From: Neorhizobium galegae bv. officinalis
Lineage (GTDB): Bacteria > Pseudomonadota > Alphaproteobacteria > Rhizobiales > Rhizobiaceae
Direction: 5' to 3'
NCBI GenBank assembly: GCA_000985875.1
Contig: CCRI01000001.1
Location: 372,001-436,000 of the forward strand
Length of the DNA stretch: 64,000 bases
Notes under the pieces: generated by a model
What the model saw: only the letters and a program-made list of their open reading frames with translations
The model's database searches: none
What the model was told of the DNA's origin: nothing
Shown: one piece after another, positions 54,255-63,747 of the stretch
How the letters are laid out: the number at the start of each line of letters is the position of its first letter
How positions within the stretch are numbered: position 1 is the stretch's first letter
Translations under genes and position numbers: made by a program

Positions 54255-57200
54255 ATTCTGGCCCGATGATTCCCGGATTCGACGCGAAGAAGATTGCGGC
54301 GGCGCAAAGCCCGCTGACCATAGGCAACGTGCCGCCGGGCATGGAGCCGCTGATCGTGGCCGAGCTCGCCCGCGCCGGCCAGGCGGTTGCCTATGTCCTG
54401 TCGGACGGCCAGCGCATGCTCGACCTGGAGCAGATGCTGTCCTTCGTGGCGCCGGAAATCCCCGTCCTGACGCTGCCAGCCTGGGATTGTCTTCCCTATG
54501 ACCGTGTGTCGCCGAGCGCCGATGTTTCGGCACGCCGGCTGGCGGCCTTGTCCGGCCTGATTTCCCATCGCAAAAAGCCGCACGCAGCGATCGTGCTCGT
54601 CACCGTCAATGCGATGCTGCAGAAGATTGCGCCTGCCGAGATTATCGAGAGCCTGGCGTTCTCGGCCAAGCCCGGCAACCAGATCCGCATGGACGACATC
54701 GCGGCGCGGCTGGAACGCAACGGTTTCGAGCGCGTCGCGACGGTCCGCGAAGTCGGCGAATTCGCCGTACGCGGCGGCATTCTGGATGTTTTCGTGCCGG
54801 GCACGGAAGAACCGGTGCGCCTCGATTTCTTCGGCGATACGCTGGAATCGATCCGCTCCTTCGACCCCGCCAGCCAGCGCACCACCGGCCAGTCGCGGGC
54901 CCTCGATCTCAATCCGATGAGCGAGGTGACGCTGACGCCGGACACGATCAGCCGTTTCCGCAAGAACTACCTGTCGCTCTTCGGGGCTGCGACCCGCGAC
55001 GACGCACTCTATCAGGCAGTCTCGGAAGGCCGGCGTTACCCCGGCATGGAACACTGGCTGCCACTGTTCTACGACGGGCTCGAAACCGCCTTCGATTACC
55101 TCAGCGGGTTTCGCATCGTCACCGACCACACCGCGCGCGAGGCGGCCAACGAACGTTCGAAGCTGGTCGCCGACTATTATGAGGCACGGCGCGACTCCGG
55201 CCCGCAAGGCAAGGGCGTAGCGGCGCAGGCAGCCCCCTACAAGCCGGTGTCCCCGGGCCAGCTTTATCTCGACGGCAAGGCTTTCGCCGCAGCGCTCGAC
55301 GCCGTCAATGCGCTGCGCCTGACGCCGTTCAACGAGATGGATGCCGAAGGTCGCCGGGTGGTGACTTTGGATGCGCATGCCGGCCCGCGCTGGGCGAAAA
55401 ACCAGACGGAGGAAAAGGACCGCGACGAACGCGTCAACGTCTTCGACCTCGTCGTCAAGCATATCGCCGACAAGCGCGCCGAGGGTATCAAGGTCCTGGT
55501 CACCGGCTGGTCGGCCGGTTCGCTCGACCGTCTGTTGCAGGTCCTGGACGAGCGCGGCCTGAAGCGCATCCGCCAGATCGAAAAACTCGCCGATCTCGAC
55601 AAGCTAGAAAAGGGCGAGGCGGCATCCGCGGTTCTGAGCCTCGAGGCTGGTTTCGAGACCGACAGGATCGCCGTCATCGGCGAACAGGATATTTTAGGCG
55701 ACCGCATGGTCCGTCGCGGCAAGCGCCGCAAGCGCGGCGCGGATTTCCTGACCGAAGTTGCCGGCCTCGACGAAGGTTCTCTGGTCGTCCATGCGGAGCA
55801 CGGCATCGGCCGGTTCGTCGGCCTGGTCACAATCGAGGCCGCCGGGGCGCCGCGCGCCTGCCTGGAGCTGCATTACGCCGACCAGGCAAAACTCTTCCTG
55901 CCGGTCGAGAACATCGATCTCCTGTCGCGCTATGGTTCGGATGCGGCGGAAGCCCAACTCGACAAGCTCGGCGGCGGCGCCTGGCAGGCTCGCAAGGCCA
56001 AGCTCAAGAAACGCCTGCTCGATATGGCGGACGGATTGATCCGCATTGCCGCCACCCGCATCACCCGCCGCGCGCCGGTGCTTACCGCGCCGGAAGGTCT
56101 CTACGACGAATTCGCCGCCCGCTTCCCTTATGACGAGACCGAGGACCAGGCGACGGCGATCGATTCCGTGCGCGACGATCTCGGCGCCGGCCGGCCGATG
56201 GACCGCCTCGTCTGCGGCGACGTCGGTTTCGGCAAGACGGAAGTGGCGCTGCGCGCCGCCTTCTTCGCCGCCATGAACGGTGCGCAGGTTGCGGTGGTCG
56301 TGCCGACCACGCTTCTTTCCCGCCAGCATTTCAAGACGTTTCGCGAACGTTTCCGAGGGCTGCCGATCAAGGTCGAGCAGGCTTCGCGGCTGGTGCCTGC
56401 CAAGGAACTTGCCCAGACCAAGAAGGACCTCGCCGACGGCAAGGTCGATATCGTCGTCGGTACCCATGCGCTGCTCGGCGCCGGCATCCAGTTCGCCAAT
56501 CTCGGCCTGCTGATCATCGACGAGGAGCAGCATTTCGGCGTCAAGCACAAGGAACGGCTGAAGGAACTGAAGAGCGACGTGCACGTCCTGACGCTCTCGG
56601 CAACGCCGATCCCGCGCACGCTGCAGCTTGCCATGACGGGTGTACGCGAACTGTCGCTGATCACCACGCCGCCGGTCGACCGCATGGCGGTCCGCACCTT
56701 CATCTCGCCCTTCGACCCGCTGGTCATCCGCGAGACGCTGATGCGCGAACATTATCGCGGCGGCCAGAGTTTCTACGTCTGCCCGCGGCTCGCCGACCTG
56801 CCGGAAATCCAGGCCTTCCTCCAGTCGGACGTGCCGGAACTGAAGGTCGCGGTTGCCCATGGCCAGATGGCTGCCGGCGAACTCGAAGACATCATGAATG
56901 CGTTCTACGACGGCAAATACGACGTGCTTCTGTCGACGACCATCGTCGAATCCGGCCTCGACGTGCCGACGGCCAACACGCTGATCGTCCATCGCGCCGA
57001 CATGTTCGGCCTGGCCCAGCTTTACCAGCTGCGCGGCCGTGTCGGCCGTTCCAAGGTGCGCGCCTTCGCGCTGTTCACGCTGCCGGTCAACAAGACGCTG
57101 ACCACGACCGCCGAGCGCCGCCTGAAGGTGCTGCAGTCGCTCGATACGCTCGGCGCCGGCTTCCAGCTCGCCAGCCACGACCTCGACATCCGCGGCGCCG

Positions 57201-57772
57201 GCAACCTGCTCGGCGAGGAACAGTCCGGACATATCAAGGAAGTCGGTTTCGAGCTCTACCAGCAGATGCTGGAAGAGGCTGTCGCCGAAGTGAAGGGCGA
57301 CGACGAGATCACCGATACCGGCTGGTCGCCGCAGATTTCCGTCGGCATCACCGTGATGATCCCGGAAACCTACGTGCCGGACCTGCATCTGCGCATGGGG
57401 CTCTACCGCCGTCTCGGCGAAGTCACGGAACTGTCGGAGATCGACGGTTTCGGTGCGGAAATGGTCGATCGTTTCGGCCCGATGCCGGTCGAGGTACAGA
57501 ACCTTTTGAAGGTGGTCTATATCAAGTCGCTCTGCCGCAAGGCCAATGTCGAAAAGCTCGACGCCGGCCCCAAGGGCATCGTCGTCACTTTCCGCGACAA
57601 GCAGTTCCCGAACCCGGCCAATCTTGTCGGTTATATCGCCAAGCAGGGAACGCTCGCGAAGATCCGCCCGGACCACAGCGTCTTCCTCACCCGCGACCTG
57701 CCGTCGCCTGAAAAGCGGTTGACGGCCGCGGCGCAGGTGATGACCCAGTTCGCGGAACTGGCTAAATCGTGA
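54251..57772 (+). CDS. mfd: Transcription-repair coupling factor
   Basis: A 1173-residue translocase that removes RNA polymerase stalled at DNA lesions and recruits UvrA. The N-terminal UvrB-like region (about 25-350), the RNA-polymerase-interacting CarD-like domain (VHAEHGIGRFVGLVTIE, about 514-530) and the RecG-like motor are all present. Motor motifs are VCGDVGFGKTEVALRAA (Walker A), IIDEEQHFGV, SATPIPRTLQLAM and QLYQLRGRVGRS. The TRCF C-terminal domain closes the protein. It is translationally coupled to sdhE. Confidence 0.97.
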   Translation: MNSGPMIPGFDAKKIAAAQSPLTIGNVPPGMEPLIVAELARAGQAVAYVLSDGQRMLDLEQMLSFVAPEIPVLTLPAWDCLPYDRVSPSADVSARRLAALSGLISHRKKPHAAIVLVTVNAMLQKIAPAEIIESLAFSAKPGNQIRMDDIAARLERNGFERVATVREVGEFAVRGGILDVFVPGTEEPVRLDFFGDTLESIRSFDPASQRTTGQSRALDLNPMSEVTLTPDTISRFRKNYLSLFGAATRDDALYQAVSEGRRYPGMEHWLPLFYDGLETAFDYLSGFRIVTDHTAREAANERSKLVADYYEARRDSGPQGKGVAAQAAPYKPVSPGQLYLDGKAFAAALDAVNALRLTPFNEMDAEGRRVVTLDAHAGPRWAKNQTEEKDRDERVNVFDLVVKHIADKRAEGIKVLVTGWSAGSLDRLLQVLDERGLKRIRQIEKLADLDKLEKGEAASAVLSLEAGFETDRIAVIGEQDILGDRMVRRGKRRKRGADFLTEVAGLDEGSLVVHAEHGIGRFVGLVTIEAAGAPRACLELHYADQAKLFLPVENIDLLSRYGSDAAEAQLDKLGGGAWQARKAKLKKRLLDMADGLIRIAATRITRRAPVLTAPEGLYDEFAARFPYDETEDQATAIDSVRDDLGAGRPMDRLVCGDVGFGKTEVALRAAFFAAMNGAQVAVVVPTTLLSRQHFKTFRERFRGLPIKVEQASRLVPAKELAQTKKDLADGKVDIVVGTHALLGAGIQFANLGLLIIDEEQHFGVKHKERLKELKSDVHVLTLSATPIPRTLQLAMTGVRELSLITTPPVDRMAVRTFISPFDPLVIRETLMREHYRGGQSFYVCPRLADLPEIQAFLQSDVPELKVAVAHGQMAAGELEDIMNAFYDGKYDVLLSTTIVESGLDVPTANTLIVHRADMFGLAQLYQLRGRVGRSKVRAFALFTLPVNKTLTTTAERRLKVLQSLDTLGAGFQLASHDLDIRGAGNLLGEEQSGHIKEVGFELYQQMLEEAVAEVKGDDEITDTGWSPQISVGITVMIPETYVPDLHLRMGLYRRLGEVTELSEIDGFGAEMVDRFGPMPVEVQNLLKVVYIKSLCRKANVEKLDAGPKGIVVTFRDKQFPNPANLVGYIAKQGTLAKIRPDHSVFLTRDLPSPEKRLTAAAQVMTQFAELAKS

Positions 57773-58711
57773 CTATATGTCGGATTTGTTGTCTGGGACT
57801 GTGACCACGGCGGCTTGCTGATCCGTCGCGACGGACGCGGGCAGGGCAACGTCGCGTGCCCGCTCGCGGGCGAGCGTCAGCAGGCCGGAGCCGATGATCA
57901 GCACGATGCCGATCAGCATCGGCAGGTCGACCCTGTCGCCGAAGACGAGATAGCCGAACAGGATGGCCCAGAGCATCTGGCTGTATTGGGTCGGCCCGAT
58001 CACCGCGGCCGGCGCGTAGTTGGCGGCATACATCAGCCAGACGGTAGCCAGTGCCCCCAGCAGACCGTATCCCGCGAGCATGGCCCATTGCGGAAGGGTT
58101 GGCCAGCGGAAGTCCGGGATCATCAGGATGCCGAGGATGACGAGAACGCCAAGGACGCCGGCGCCGTAAAGCGAGATCTGCTTCTCCGATGGTCCGACGG
58201 CGCGATAGACGATGATCGAGATCGCCCCGGAAAACCCGGCAAAAACCGCACCGACATGCCCGATCGAAAGCTCACGGAAACCCGGGCGCAATATGACCAG
58301 TACACCGATGAAGCCGATGATCACGGCACTCCAGCGCCGGATGCCGACCGTCTCCTTGAGGAACAGCACCGACATAATCGTCACGAAGGAAGGCAGCAGG
58401 AAGATCAGCGCAAAGGCTTCCGCCATCGACAGATAGGTGAAGGCCGCAACACTGCCGATCGTCCCCACGGCCGCGGAGAAGAAGCGCAGGACCCATAGCG
58501 GCCGGTTGGTGCTTCTCACCACGTCGAGCCAGCTGTCGCCTGGTTTCATGAGATAGGGAAAACCGGCGAGCATGAAGACGGCGCCGAAAAAGCCCATTTC
58601 ATAGGGCGTCAGGGCGCCCTCGATCATCTTGACGCTGGCATCGCTCCAAGAATAGGCGGCAAACGAGGCGAAGGCGAGAAGAACGCCCTTCAGGGTCTGG
58701 TCGGTACGCAC
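57773..58711 (-). CDS. EamA/DMT family permease
   Basis: A 312-residue inner-membrane protein with ten predicted hydrophobic helices in two EamA repeats (FASFAAYSWSDASVKMIEG at the start of the first, AVFAGFSGAISIIVYRAVG at the start of the second). Members of the drug/metabolite transporter group export metabolites; no substrate can be named. Start GTG. It lies 14 bp after the DsbA-like gene and directly abuts the mfd stop. Confidence 0.9.
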   Translation of the reverse strand: MRTDQTLKGVLLAFASFAAYSWSDASVKMIEGALTPYEMGFFGAVFMLAGFPYLMKPGDSWLDVVRSTNRPLWVLRFFSAAVGTIGSVAAFTYLSMAEAFALIFLLPSFVTIMSVLFLKETVGIRRWSAVIIGFIGVLVILRPGFRELSIGHVGAVFAGFSGAISIIVYRAVGPSEKQISLYGAGVLGVLVILGILMIPDFRWPTLPQWAMLAGYGLLGALATVWLMYAANYAPAAVIGPTQYSQMLWAILFGYLVFGDRVDLPMLIGIVLIIGSGLLTLARERARDVALPASVATDQQAAVVTVPDNKSDI

Positions 58712-58725
58712 GCGGTTGTCCGTTC

Positions 58726-59397
58726 TCAGATCATGCCCTTGCGGGCTTCCGCCTTCAGCTTGGCGATTTCTCGCAGCGCATTCGCAAAGACATCCGGCGT
58801 CTGCGCTCCGCTGACCGCATATTGTCCGTCGATGATAAAGAACGGCACGCCGGTCACGCCCATCTTCTGAGCCGCCTCGATCTCCCCAAGGACGGTGTCC
58901 TTGTCGGCGTCGCTTGCCAGAAGGTTCTCGATGACCTTGCGGTCCAGGCCCGATTTTTCAGCGATATCGGCCAGCACGGCGTGGTCGCCGACATTGCGGC
59001 CTTCCTCGAAATTCGCCTTGAACAATGCGGTCGCGACCTTGTCCTGAATTTCCCGGCTTTCCACGATCGCCCAATGCAACAGGCGATGGGCATCGAGCGT
59101 ATTGGGACCGATCTTGATCGCCTCGAAATTGTACTTGATGCCGACCTCTTCGCCGAGTTTCTTCAGCATGTCGTGGGCACGTTCGACGGCTTGCCTGCCG
59201 CCGAGCTTGGCGGCAAGGTCCGCCTGATGGTCGACGCCCTCGGGCGGATGGTCCGGGTTGAGCCGATAGGGACGCCAGTTGATATCGACGCCGATCTCGT
59301 CCTGCACTTCGGCGACCGCCAGTTCCATCCTTGCCTTGCCGAGGTAACACCAGGGGCAGACGATATCCGAAACGATGTCGATGGTTACGCGCTCCAT
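58726..59397 (-). CDS. DsbA-family/FrnE-like thioredoxin-fold protein
   Basis: A 223-residue cytoplasmic protein (no signal peptide) with a CPWC active site in IVSDIVCPWCYLGKARME (about 8-25). A helical insertion and the cis-proline loop GVTGVPFFIIDGQYAVSGAQ (about 181-200) follow. The FrnE/2-hydroxychromene-2-carboxylate isomerase-like group comprises disulfide oxidoreductases and polyketide-linked enzymes; the specific role is open. It is probably co-transcribed with the downstream permease gene. Confidence 0.9.
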   Translation of the reverse strand: MERVTIDIVSDIVCPWCYLGKARMELAVAEVQDEIGVDINWRPYRLNPDHPPEGVDHQADLAAKLGGRQAVERAHDMLKKLGEEVGIKYNFEAIKIGPNTLDAHRLLHWAIVESREIQDKVATALFKANFEEGRNVGDHAVLADIAEKSGLDRKVIENLLASDADKDTVLGEIEAAQKMGVTGVPFFIIDGQYAVSGAQTPDVFANALREIAKLKAEARKGMI

Positions 59398-59433
59398 GGC
59401 GGCGTCCTTTCTTCGGTAACCGGAGAGACTGGA

Positions 59434-61239
59434 TTATTGCGCCCGTTTATCCCACCAGGTGTTGAGCTGGTAGCCATAGAGCGGGAGTTTTCCCGGATAA
59501 CCGATATGCTTGCGACGCGCCACCCATTGATCGGGGATATGATAGAGCGGAACGAGATAGTGACCGGAAATCAGCATCCGGTCGTAAGCCCGCACCGCCG
59601 CCTCGAAATCCTCCTTGCTGCGCACCGCCAGCATGGTCCCGATCAGCTTGTCGAGGTCGGGATCCGCAGTACCGGCAAAATTGAAACTGCCGTCGCGATT
59701 GCGGGAATCCGATCCCCAGCGCCCGACCTGTTCGATGCCGGGCGAAAGGGACGCGGGATAGGATTTGACGATCATGTCATAGTCGAAATTGCCCGAGCGG
59801 GCCTGGTACTGGGCATCGTCGACGGTGCGGATCGACATGTCGACACCGATCATCTTCAGTGTCCGCTGATAGGCGATCGCGAGCTTTTCCTGGTCCTGGG
59901 TCTGGGTCATGACCTCGAAGGTCAACGGCCTGCCCGAAGCGTCCGTCATCCTGCCGTTCTTGATCGCGTAACCGCCCTTCCTGAGAAGATCGACCGCATC
60001 GCGCAACACTTTGCGGTCCGCACCGGAAGCGTCGGTCTTCGGCAGACGATAACTGCCGTCGAGCACTGCCGGCTCGATCCTATCCTTGATGGCCCCGAGG
60101 ATCTTGAGCTCCCGCTCGTCCGCCGGCTTGCCGAGCGAGGAGAGGGGCGAGTTCTGCCAGAAGCTTTCCGTTCGGGTATAGGCGCCTTCGAAAAGGTTCT
60201 TGTTGGCCCATTCGAAATCGAAGGCGAGTGACAGGCCAGCGCGCACGTTCACGTCGGCGAAGAGTGCTCTTCTCGTATTGAATACGAAACCGAGCATGCC
60301 GGTCGGCAGCTGCGGCTTGAACGCATCCTTGATCACGTCACCGTTCTGGACCGCCGGGAAATCATAGGCCCGCGCCCAATGTGTCGGACTGCCGTCGGGA
60401 TAGATGTCGATTGCGCCCTTCTTGAAGGCTTCGAACAACGTGTTGTCCTGCAGGAAATATTCGACGCTGATCTGATCGTAATTGTCGAAGCCCACCTTGG
60501 CCGGAATATCCTTGCCCCAGTAGCCCGGGTCTCGTTCATAAACGATGCGTTCTCCGGGCGAAATGGACTTGATCCGATAAGGGCCTGACCCGACCGGCGG
60601 CTTCAGTGTCGACTGATCGAAGGTGGTCGGATCGGTTGCATGTTTCGGCAGGATCGGGGTGCCGGTGGCGAGAATGAGCGGAAATTCCCGGTCGGCCTTT
60701 TCGTTGAAGGTGAACCGTACGCCACGCTCGCCGACCTTTTCCATTTTCGCGACGGGCGCCAATCGAGACGAGAAGGGAATGCGGGCCTTGTCGCGCAACA
60801 GTTCGAACGAAAAGATGACGTCATCCGGGGTGACCGGCTGGCCATCCGACCATTTCGCCTTCGGATTGAGATTGAACTGGATGAAGGTCCGGTCGTCATT
60901 CCATTCGACGCTCTCGGCCAGCAGCCCGTAAAGCGTGAACGCCTCGTCGCTGGAACGGGTCATCAGGGACTCAAAGATGAGATTGCCGAAAGCCGGGTCC
61001 CAGATGCCGCGCGCCGAGGTGCGCATGCTTTTCAGGATGAACGGATTGAGGCTGTCGAACGTGCCGACGACGCCATAGGTTATTCGGCCGCCCTTCTTCA
61101 CGTCCGGGTTCACATATGGGAAGTGTTTATAATCGGGCCCGAGCGCCGGACGGCCGTGCATGGCTACCCCGTGGACCGGTTCGGCAAGGGCTGGGGTGCT
61201 GAAGAGAAGCGCGGCGATGAGGGGGAGAAAGCGTCGCAT
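59434..61239 (-). CDS. ABC transporter substrate-binding protein, family 5 (YejA-like oligopeptide type)
   Basis: A 601-residue periplasmic protein. A signal peptide (MRRFLPLIAALLFSTPALA) is followed by the SBP_bac_5 fold: FPYVNPDVKKGGRITYG, ESVEWNDDRTFIQFNLNPKAKWSDGQPVTPDDV, GSGPYRIKSISPG. Such proteins bind peptides or peptide-like compounds for import. No permease or ATPase genes lie next to it, so it is an orphan within this window. The ATG at 61239 gives the best signal peptide; an ATG at 61248 is three codons earlier. Confidence 0.92.
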   Translation of the reverse strand: MRRFLPLIAALLFSTPALAEPVHGVAMHGRPALGPDYKHFPYVNPDVKKGGRITYGVVGTFDSLNPFILKSMRTSARGIWDPAFGNLIFESLMTRSSDEAFTLYGLLAESVEWNDDRTFIQFNLNPKAKWSDGQPVTPDDVIFSFELLRDKARIPFSSRLAPVAKMEKVGERGVRFTFNEKADREFPLILATGTPILPKHATDPTTFDQSTLKPPVGSGPYRIKSISPGERIVYERDPGYWGKDIPAKVGFDNYDQISVEYFLQDNTLFEAFKKGAIDIYPDGSPTHWARAYDFPAVQNGDVIKDAFKPQLPTGMLGFVFNTRRALFADVNVRAGLSLAFDFEWANKNLFEGAYTRTESFWQNSPLSSLGKPADERELKILGAIKDRIEPAVLDGSYRLPKTDASGADRKVLRDAVDLLRKGGYAIKNGRMTDASGRPLTFEVMTQTQDQEKLAIAYQRTLKMIGVDMSIRTVDDAQYQARSGNFDYDMIVKSYPASLSPGIEQVGRWGSDSRNRDGSFNFAGTADPDLDKLIGTMLAVRSKEDFEAAVRAYDRMLISGHYLVPLYHIPDQWVARRKHIGYPGKLPLYGYQLNTWWDKRAQ

Positions 61240-61524
61240 GGGACCCATGGCGGTGAAATCCTCGCTGATTCGCCTGCAAAATAGCGCATGCCAGGAGGCC
61301 CACCAACCACCGCCATGTGCAAAAGAGTGATCGCCGACGTTAACTCCTTGTCAAAAAATACGAAAGAAGGACTGGATATCGATGTCTGCCCGATGTAACA
61401 GGTTGGCCACACGGGCGGGTCATTCAATTGCCTCATTTGACCGACAGGTCACAGGCAGTAGGACACCCCGAGGGAGTTGACGGCGTCTGCCGTACCCAGC
61501 GGATTTCAGGAGACGGATCTCGTT

Positions 61525-62172
61525 ATGATGCTTAAGGCAACCCAAGTTCTGCGGACGGCGATGTCCGCTCTCGCTCTCTCGGCCGGCGCGATGGCGCTGC
61601 CGGTTGCAGCCCTTGCACAGGATGCTCCGGCCGCGGCCGCTCCCGGTGCACCGCCGCTCGGCTGGTTCAAGACCTGCACCAAGCAGGACGACAGCGATCT
61701 CTGCGTCGTGCAGAACGTCATTGCCGCCCAGAACGGTCAGCTCATCACCGCCGTCGGCCTGATCACGGTCGAAGGCAAGGTCAACCGCAAGATCATGCAG
61801 GTTTCGGTACCGACCGCGCGCCTCGTGCCGCCCGGCATCGTCATGCAGATCGACGGCGGCAAGGGCCAGAAGCTCGATTACATCGTTTGCCTTCCGGACA
61901 AGTGCACCGCCGAAGTGCCGCTGACGGACGCGATGATCGCCAGCCTCAAGAAGGGCGGCGAGGTGGTCTTCACCTCGATCAATTTCCGCCGCGCTCCAAA
62001 CCCGATCAAGGTTCCGCTCACCGGCTTCACCGGCGTATTCGACGGTCCGGCCATGCCGCAGGAACAGATCGCTCAGAGCCAGCGCAGCCTCGAAGAAGGC
62101 ATGCAGCGCAAGGCGGAAGAGACCCGCAAGAAGCTGGAAGACGCCCAGAACTCTGCAAAGCAGGGTCAGTAA
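61525..62172 (+). CDS. Invasion-associated locus B (IalB) family protein
   Basis: A 215-residue secreted protein. A signal peptide (about 1-30, ending ALAQ) and Ala/Pro-rich start are followed by the IalB domain: GWFKTCTKQDDSDLCVVQN with two cysteines, then QKLDYIVCLPDKCTAEVPL with two more, probably forming disulfides. A charged helical tail (about 185-213) ends the protein. The family is common in Rhizobiales and is linked to envelope or host-cell functions in Bartonella; here the role is unknown. GGAGAC precedes the ATG. A terminator follows. Confidence 0.9.
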   Translation: MMLKATQVLRTAMSALALSAGAMALPVAALAQDAPAAAAPGAPPLGWFKTCTKQDDSDLCVVQNVIAAQNGQLITAVGLITVEGKVNRKIMQVSVPTARLVPPGIVMQIDGGKGQKLDYIVCLPDKCTAEVPLTDAMIASLKKGGEVVFTSINFRRAPNPIKVPLTGFTGVFDGPAMPQEQIAQSQRSLEEGMQRKAEETRKKLEDAQNSAKQGQ

Positions 62173-62196
62173 GTTCCAGTCGGAACCAACAGTTCG

Positions 62197-62221
62197 AAGC
62201 CCGGCCATGCGCCGGGCTTTC
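62197..62221 (+). terminator. Rho-independent terminator of the ialB-like gene
   Basis: Stem AAGCCCGGC, loop CATGC, stem GCCGGGCTT, then TTC, 24 bp after the stop. Confidence 0.75.
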
Positions 62222-62234
62222 TGATTCTGGACAT

Positions 62235-62268
62235 GAAAAAAGCGCCGGCAGAAAGCCGACGCCTTTTC
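62235..62268 (-). terminator. Terminator of hspQ
   Basis: On the minus strand GGCGTCGGC, loop TTTCT, GCCGGCGCT then TTTTTT. The plus strand also ends in TTTT, so it may work in both directions. Confidence 0.7.
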
Positions 62269-62287
62269 TGGGTGTTGCGAATAGAGG

Positions 62288-62617
62288 TTAGTGGGCCAGT
62301 ATGATCTTGGGCTTCAACTGACCGGACGGGCCGCGATCGAAGATCTGGTAGACCTGCGGATTGCGCAGCGGAGCATCGTTTTCGTCATGTTCCAGATTCT
62401 GCTCTGAAACATAGGCCACATACTCCGTCTCGTCATTCTCCGCGAGGAGATGATAGAAGGGCTGGTCCTTGTTCGGCCGGATTTCCGCGGGAATGGAATT
62501 CCACCATTCTTCCGTATTGGCGAATTCCGGATCCACATCGAACACGACGCCCCGGAACGGAAAGACCTTGTGGCGGACCACTTCTCCGATGGTAAATTTA
62601 GCGTTGCGTTGTTTCAT
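62288..62617 (-). CDS. hspQ: Heat shock protein HspQ
   Basis: A 109-residue hemimethylated-DNA-binding-like (YccV) protein. KFTIGEVVRHKVFPFRGVVFDVDPEFANTEEW and PFYHLLAENDETEYVAYVSEQNL are the family signatures. In E. coli HspQ is heat-induced and acts as a specificity factor for Lon protease. It is a single gene with its own terminator; a heat-shock promoter was not confidently identified upstream. Confidence 0.94.
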   Translation of the reverse strand: MKQRNAKFTIGEVVRHKVFPFRGVVFDVDPEFANTEEWWNSIPAEIRPNKDQPFYHLLAENDETEYVAYVSEQNLEHDENDAPLRNPQVYQIFDRGPSGQLKPKIILAH

Positions 62618-62711
62618 GGTGCGATGTCCTTTCGCATCCTAATGTGGGAATAAAATTCTCCGACATCAAGAGATTAATGCAGACCGGCCGGCTTCGTTCC
62701 ACGGGATAGAC

Positions 62712-63635
62712 TTAAGGCTTAGCAAGCCTCCGCGGCCGGGTGGTCGCCAGCACTATGCCGCCAAGCACCAGAACGATGCCGAGCGCGTGATATCTTTCAA
62801 AAGTCTCGCCAAGGAATATCACCGCCATGACGATAGAGACCGGCGGCATCATGTAAAGCGTCACTCCCGCCGTCGCCGGGCCAAATATCCGCACCGTATG
62901 CTGAAAGCAGAAGAAGGCTGCGAGCGAGGCAAACAGGATGATGCCGGCAATCTTCGACCAGGCTGAAAACGTCGTCGGCAGCAGCCCGCCATTGAAGAGT
63001 TCCCAGAGCGCTGGGGGCAGCAGGAGGAGCGACCCGGAAAAGCCGATCAGCCCGAACAGCGTAAATGGCCGGATCGCCTGGGCCGCCGGGCGGCGCAGCA
63101 GGAGCGAATAGATCGCAAAGGCGATCGCCGCCACGAGCATGCCGAGGTCGCCGACATTAAAATCCATGTGCGCCAAGGCGCCGACATCGCCACGCAGCAC
63201 GATCACCGCCACGCCGGCGAATGCGACCGCCATGCCCAAAAGCTCCCGGCAGCCGATCCGGCGACCGGAAAACTGCCATTCGAAAAGGATGATGAACAGC
63301 GACGAGGTCGTGTAGATCAGCGTCGCGTTCGATGCCGTCGTCAGCGTCAGCGCCCAATAAACCAAGCCGCCGCTGATGCCGATGCTCAGGAAACCCAGCC
63401 ACAGCCAGAGCCAGGTATGCCGGCGCACAAAGGTCCAGGCGGCGGCCCAGTCGAAATACAGCAGCGGCACGATGATCAGCGTTGCTCCGGCCCAGCGGAT
63501 GAAGGCGGTGATGAACGGCCCGATCTCGCCGATCACGCCGCGCCCGAAGATCAGGTTGCTGGAAAAGAACACGGGCACAAGCGCGAAGATCACCCAGTCG
63601 GTCGGGCGCGGTCGTGGAGAGTTGGGGGAGGTCAT
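62712..63635 (-). CDS. EamA/DMT family permease
   Basis: A 307-residue inner-membrane protein with about ten hydrophobic helices in two EamA repeats (ALVPVFFSSNLIFGRGVIG in the first, DLGMLVAAIAFAIYSLLLRR in the second). The substrate is unknown. It is only distantly similar by eye to the permease at 57773-58711, so a recent duplication is unlikely. The ATG at 63635 gives MTSPNSPRPRPTDW, leading straight into the first helix; an earlier start adds ten residues. Confidence 0.9.
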   Translation of the reverse strand: MTSPNSPRPRPTDWVIFALVPVFFSSNLIFGRGVIGEIGPFITAFIRWAGATLIIVPLLYFDWAAAWTFVRRHTWLWLWLGFLSIGISGGLVYWALTLTTASNATLIYTTSSLFIILFEWQFSGRRIGCRELLGMAVAFAGVAVIVLRGDVGALAHMDFNVGDLGMLVAAIAFAIYSLLLRRPAAQAIRPFTLFGLIGFSGSLLLLPPALWELFNGGLLPTTFSAWSKIAGIILFASLAAFFCFQHTVRIFGPATAGVTLYMMPPVSIVMAVIFLGETFERYHALGIVLVLGGIVLATTRPRRLAKP

Positions 63636-63747
63636 CGGCACACCGGCAATGGAGGCGCAAGCCACAAGGCTCGGCGAAATGGAAAACGGCGGGCTTGCGG
63701 CCCGCCGTTCTCAACGCAGCCGAGCGCGGAAATCGCGCCCAGTCGGA

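Noticed and set aside
55694..57676. Minus-strand frame opposite mfd
   Set aside because: Shadow of a fully supported mfd; no motifs.
57773..63635. Possible recent duplication of the two EamA permeases
   Set aside because: The two proteins share only the family pattern by eye, with different lengths and loops.
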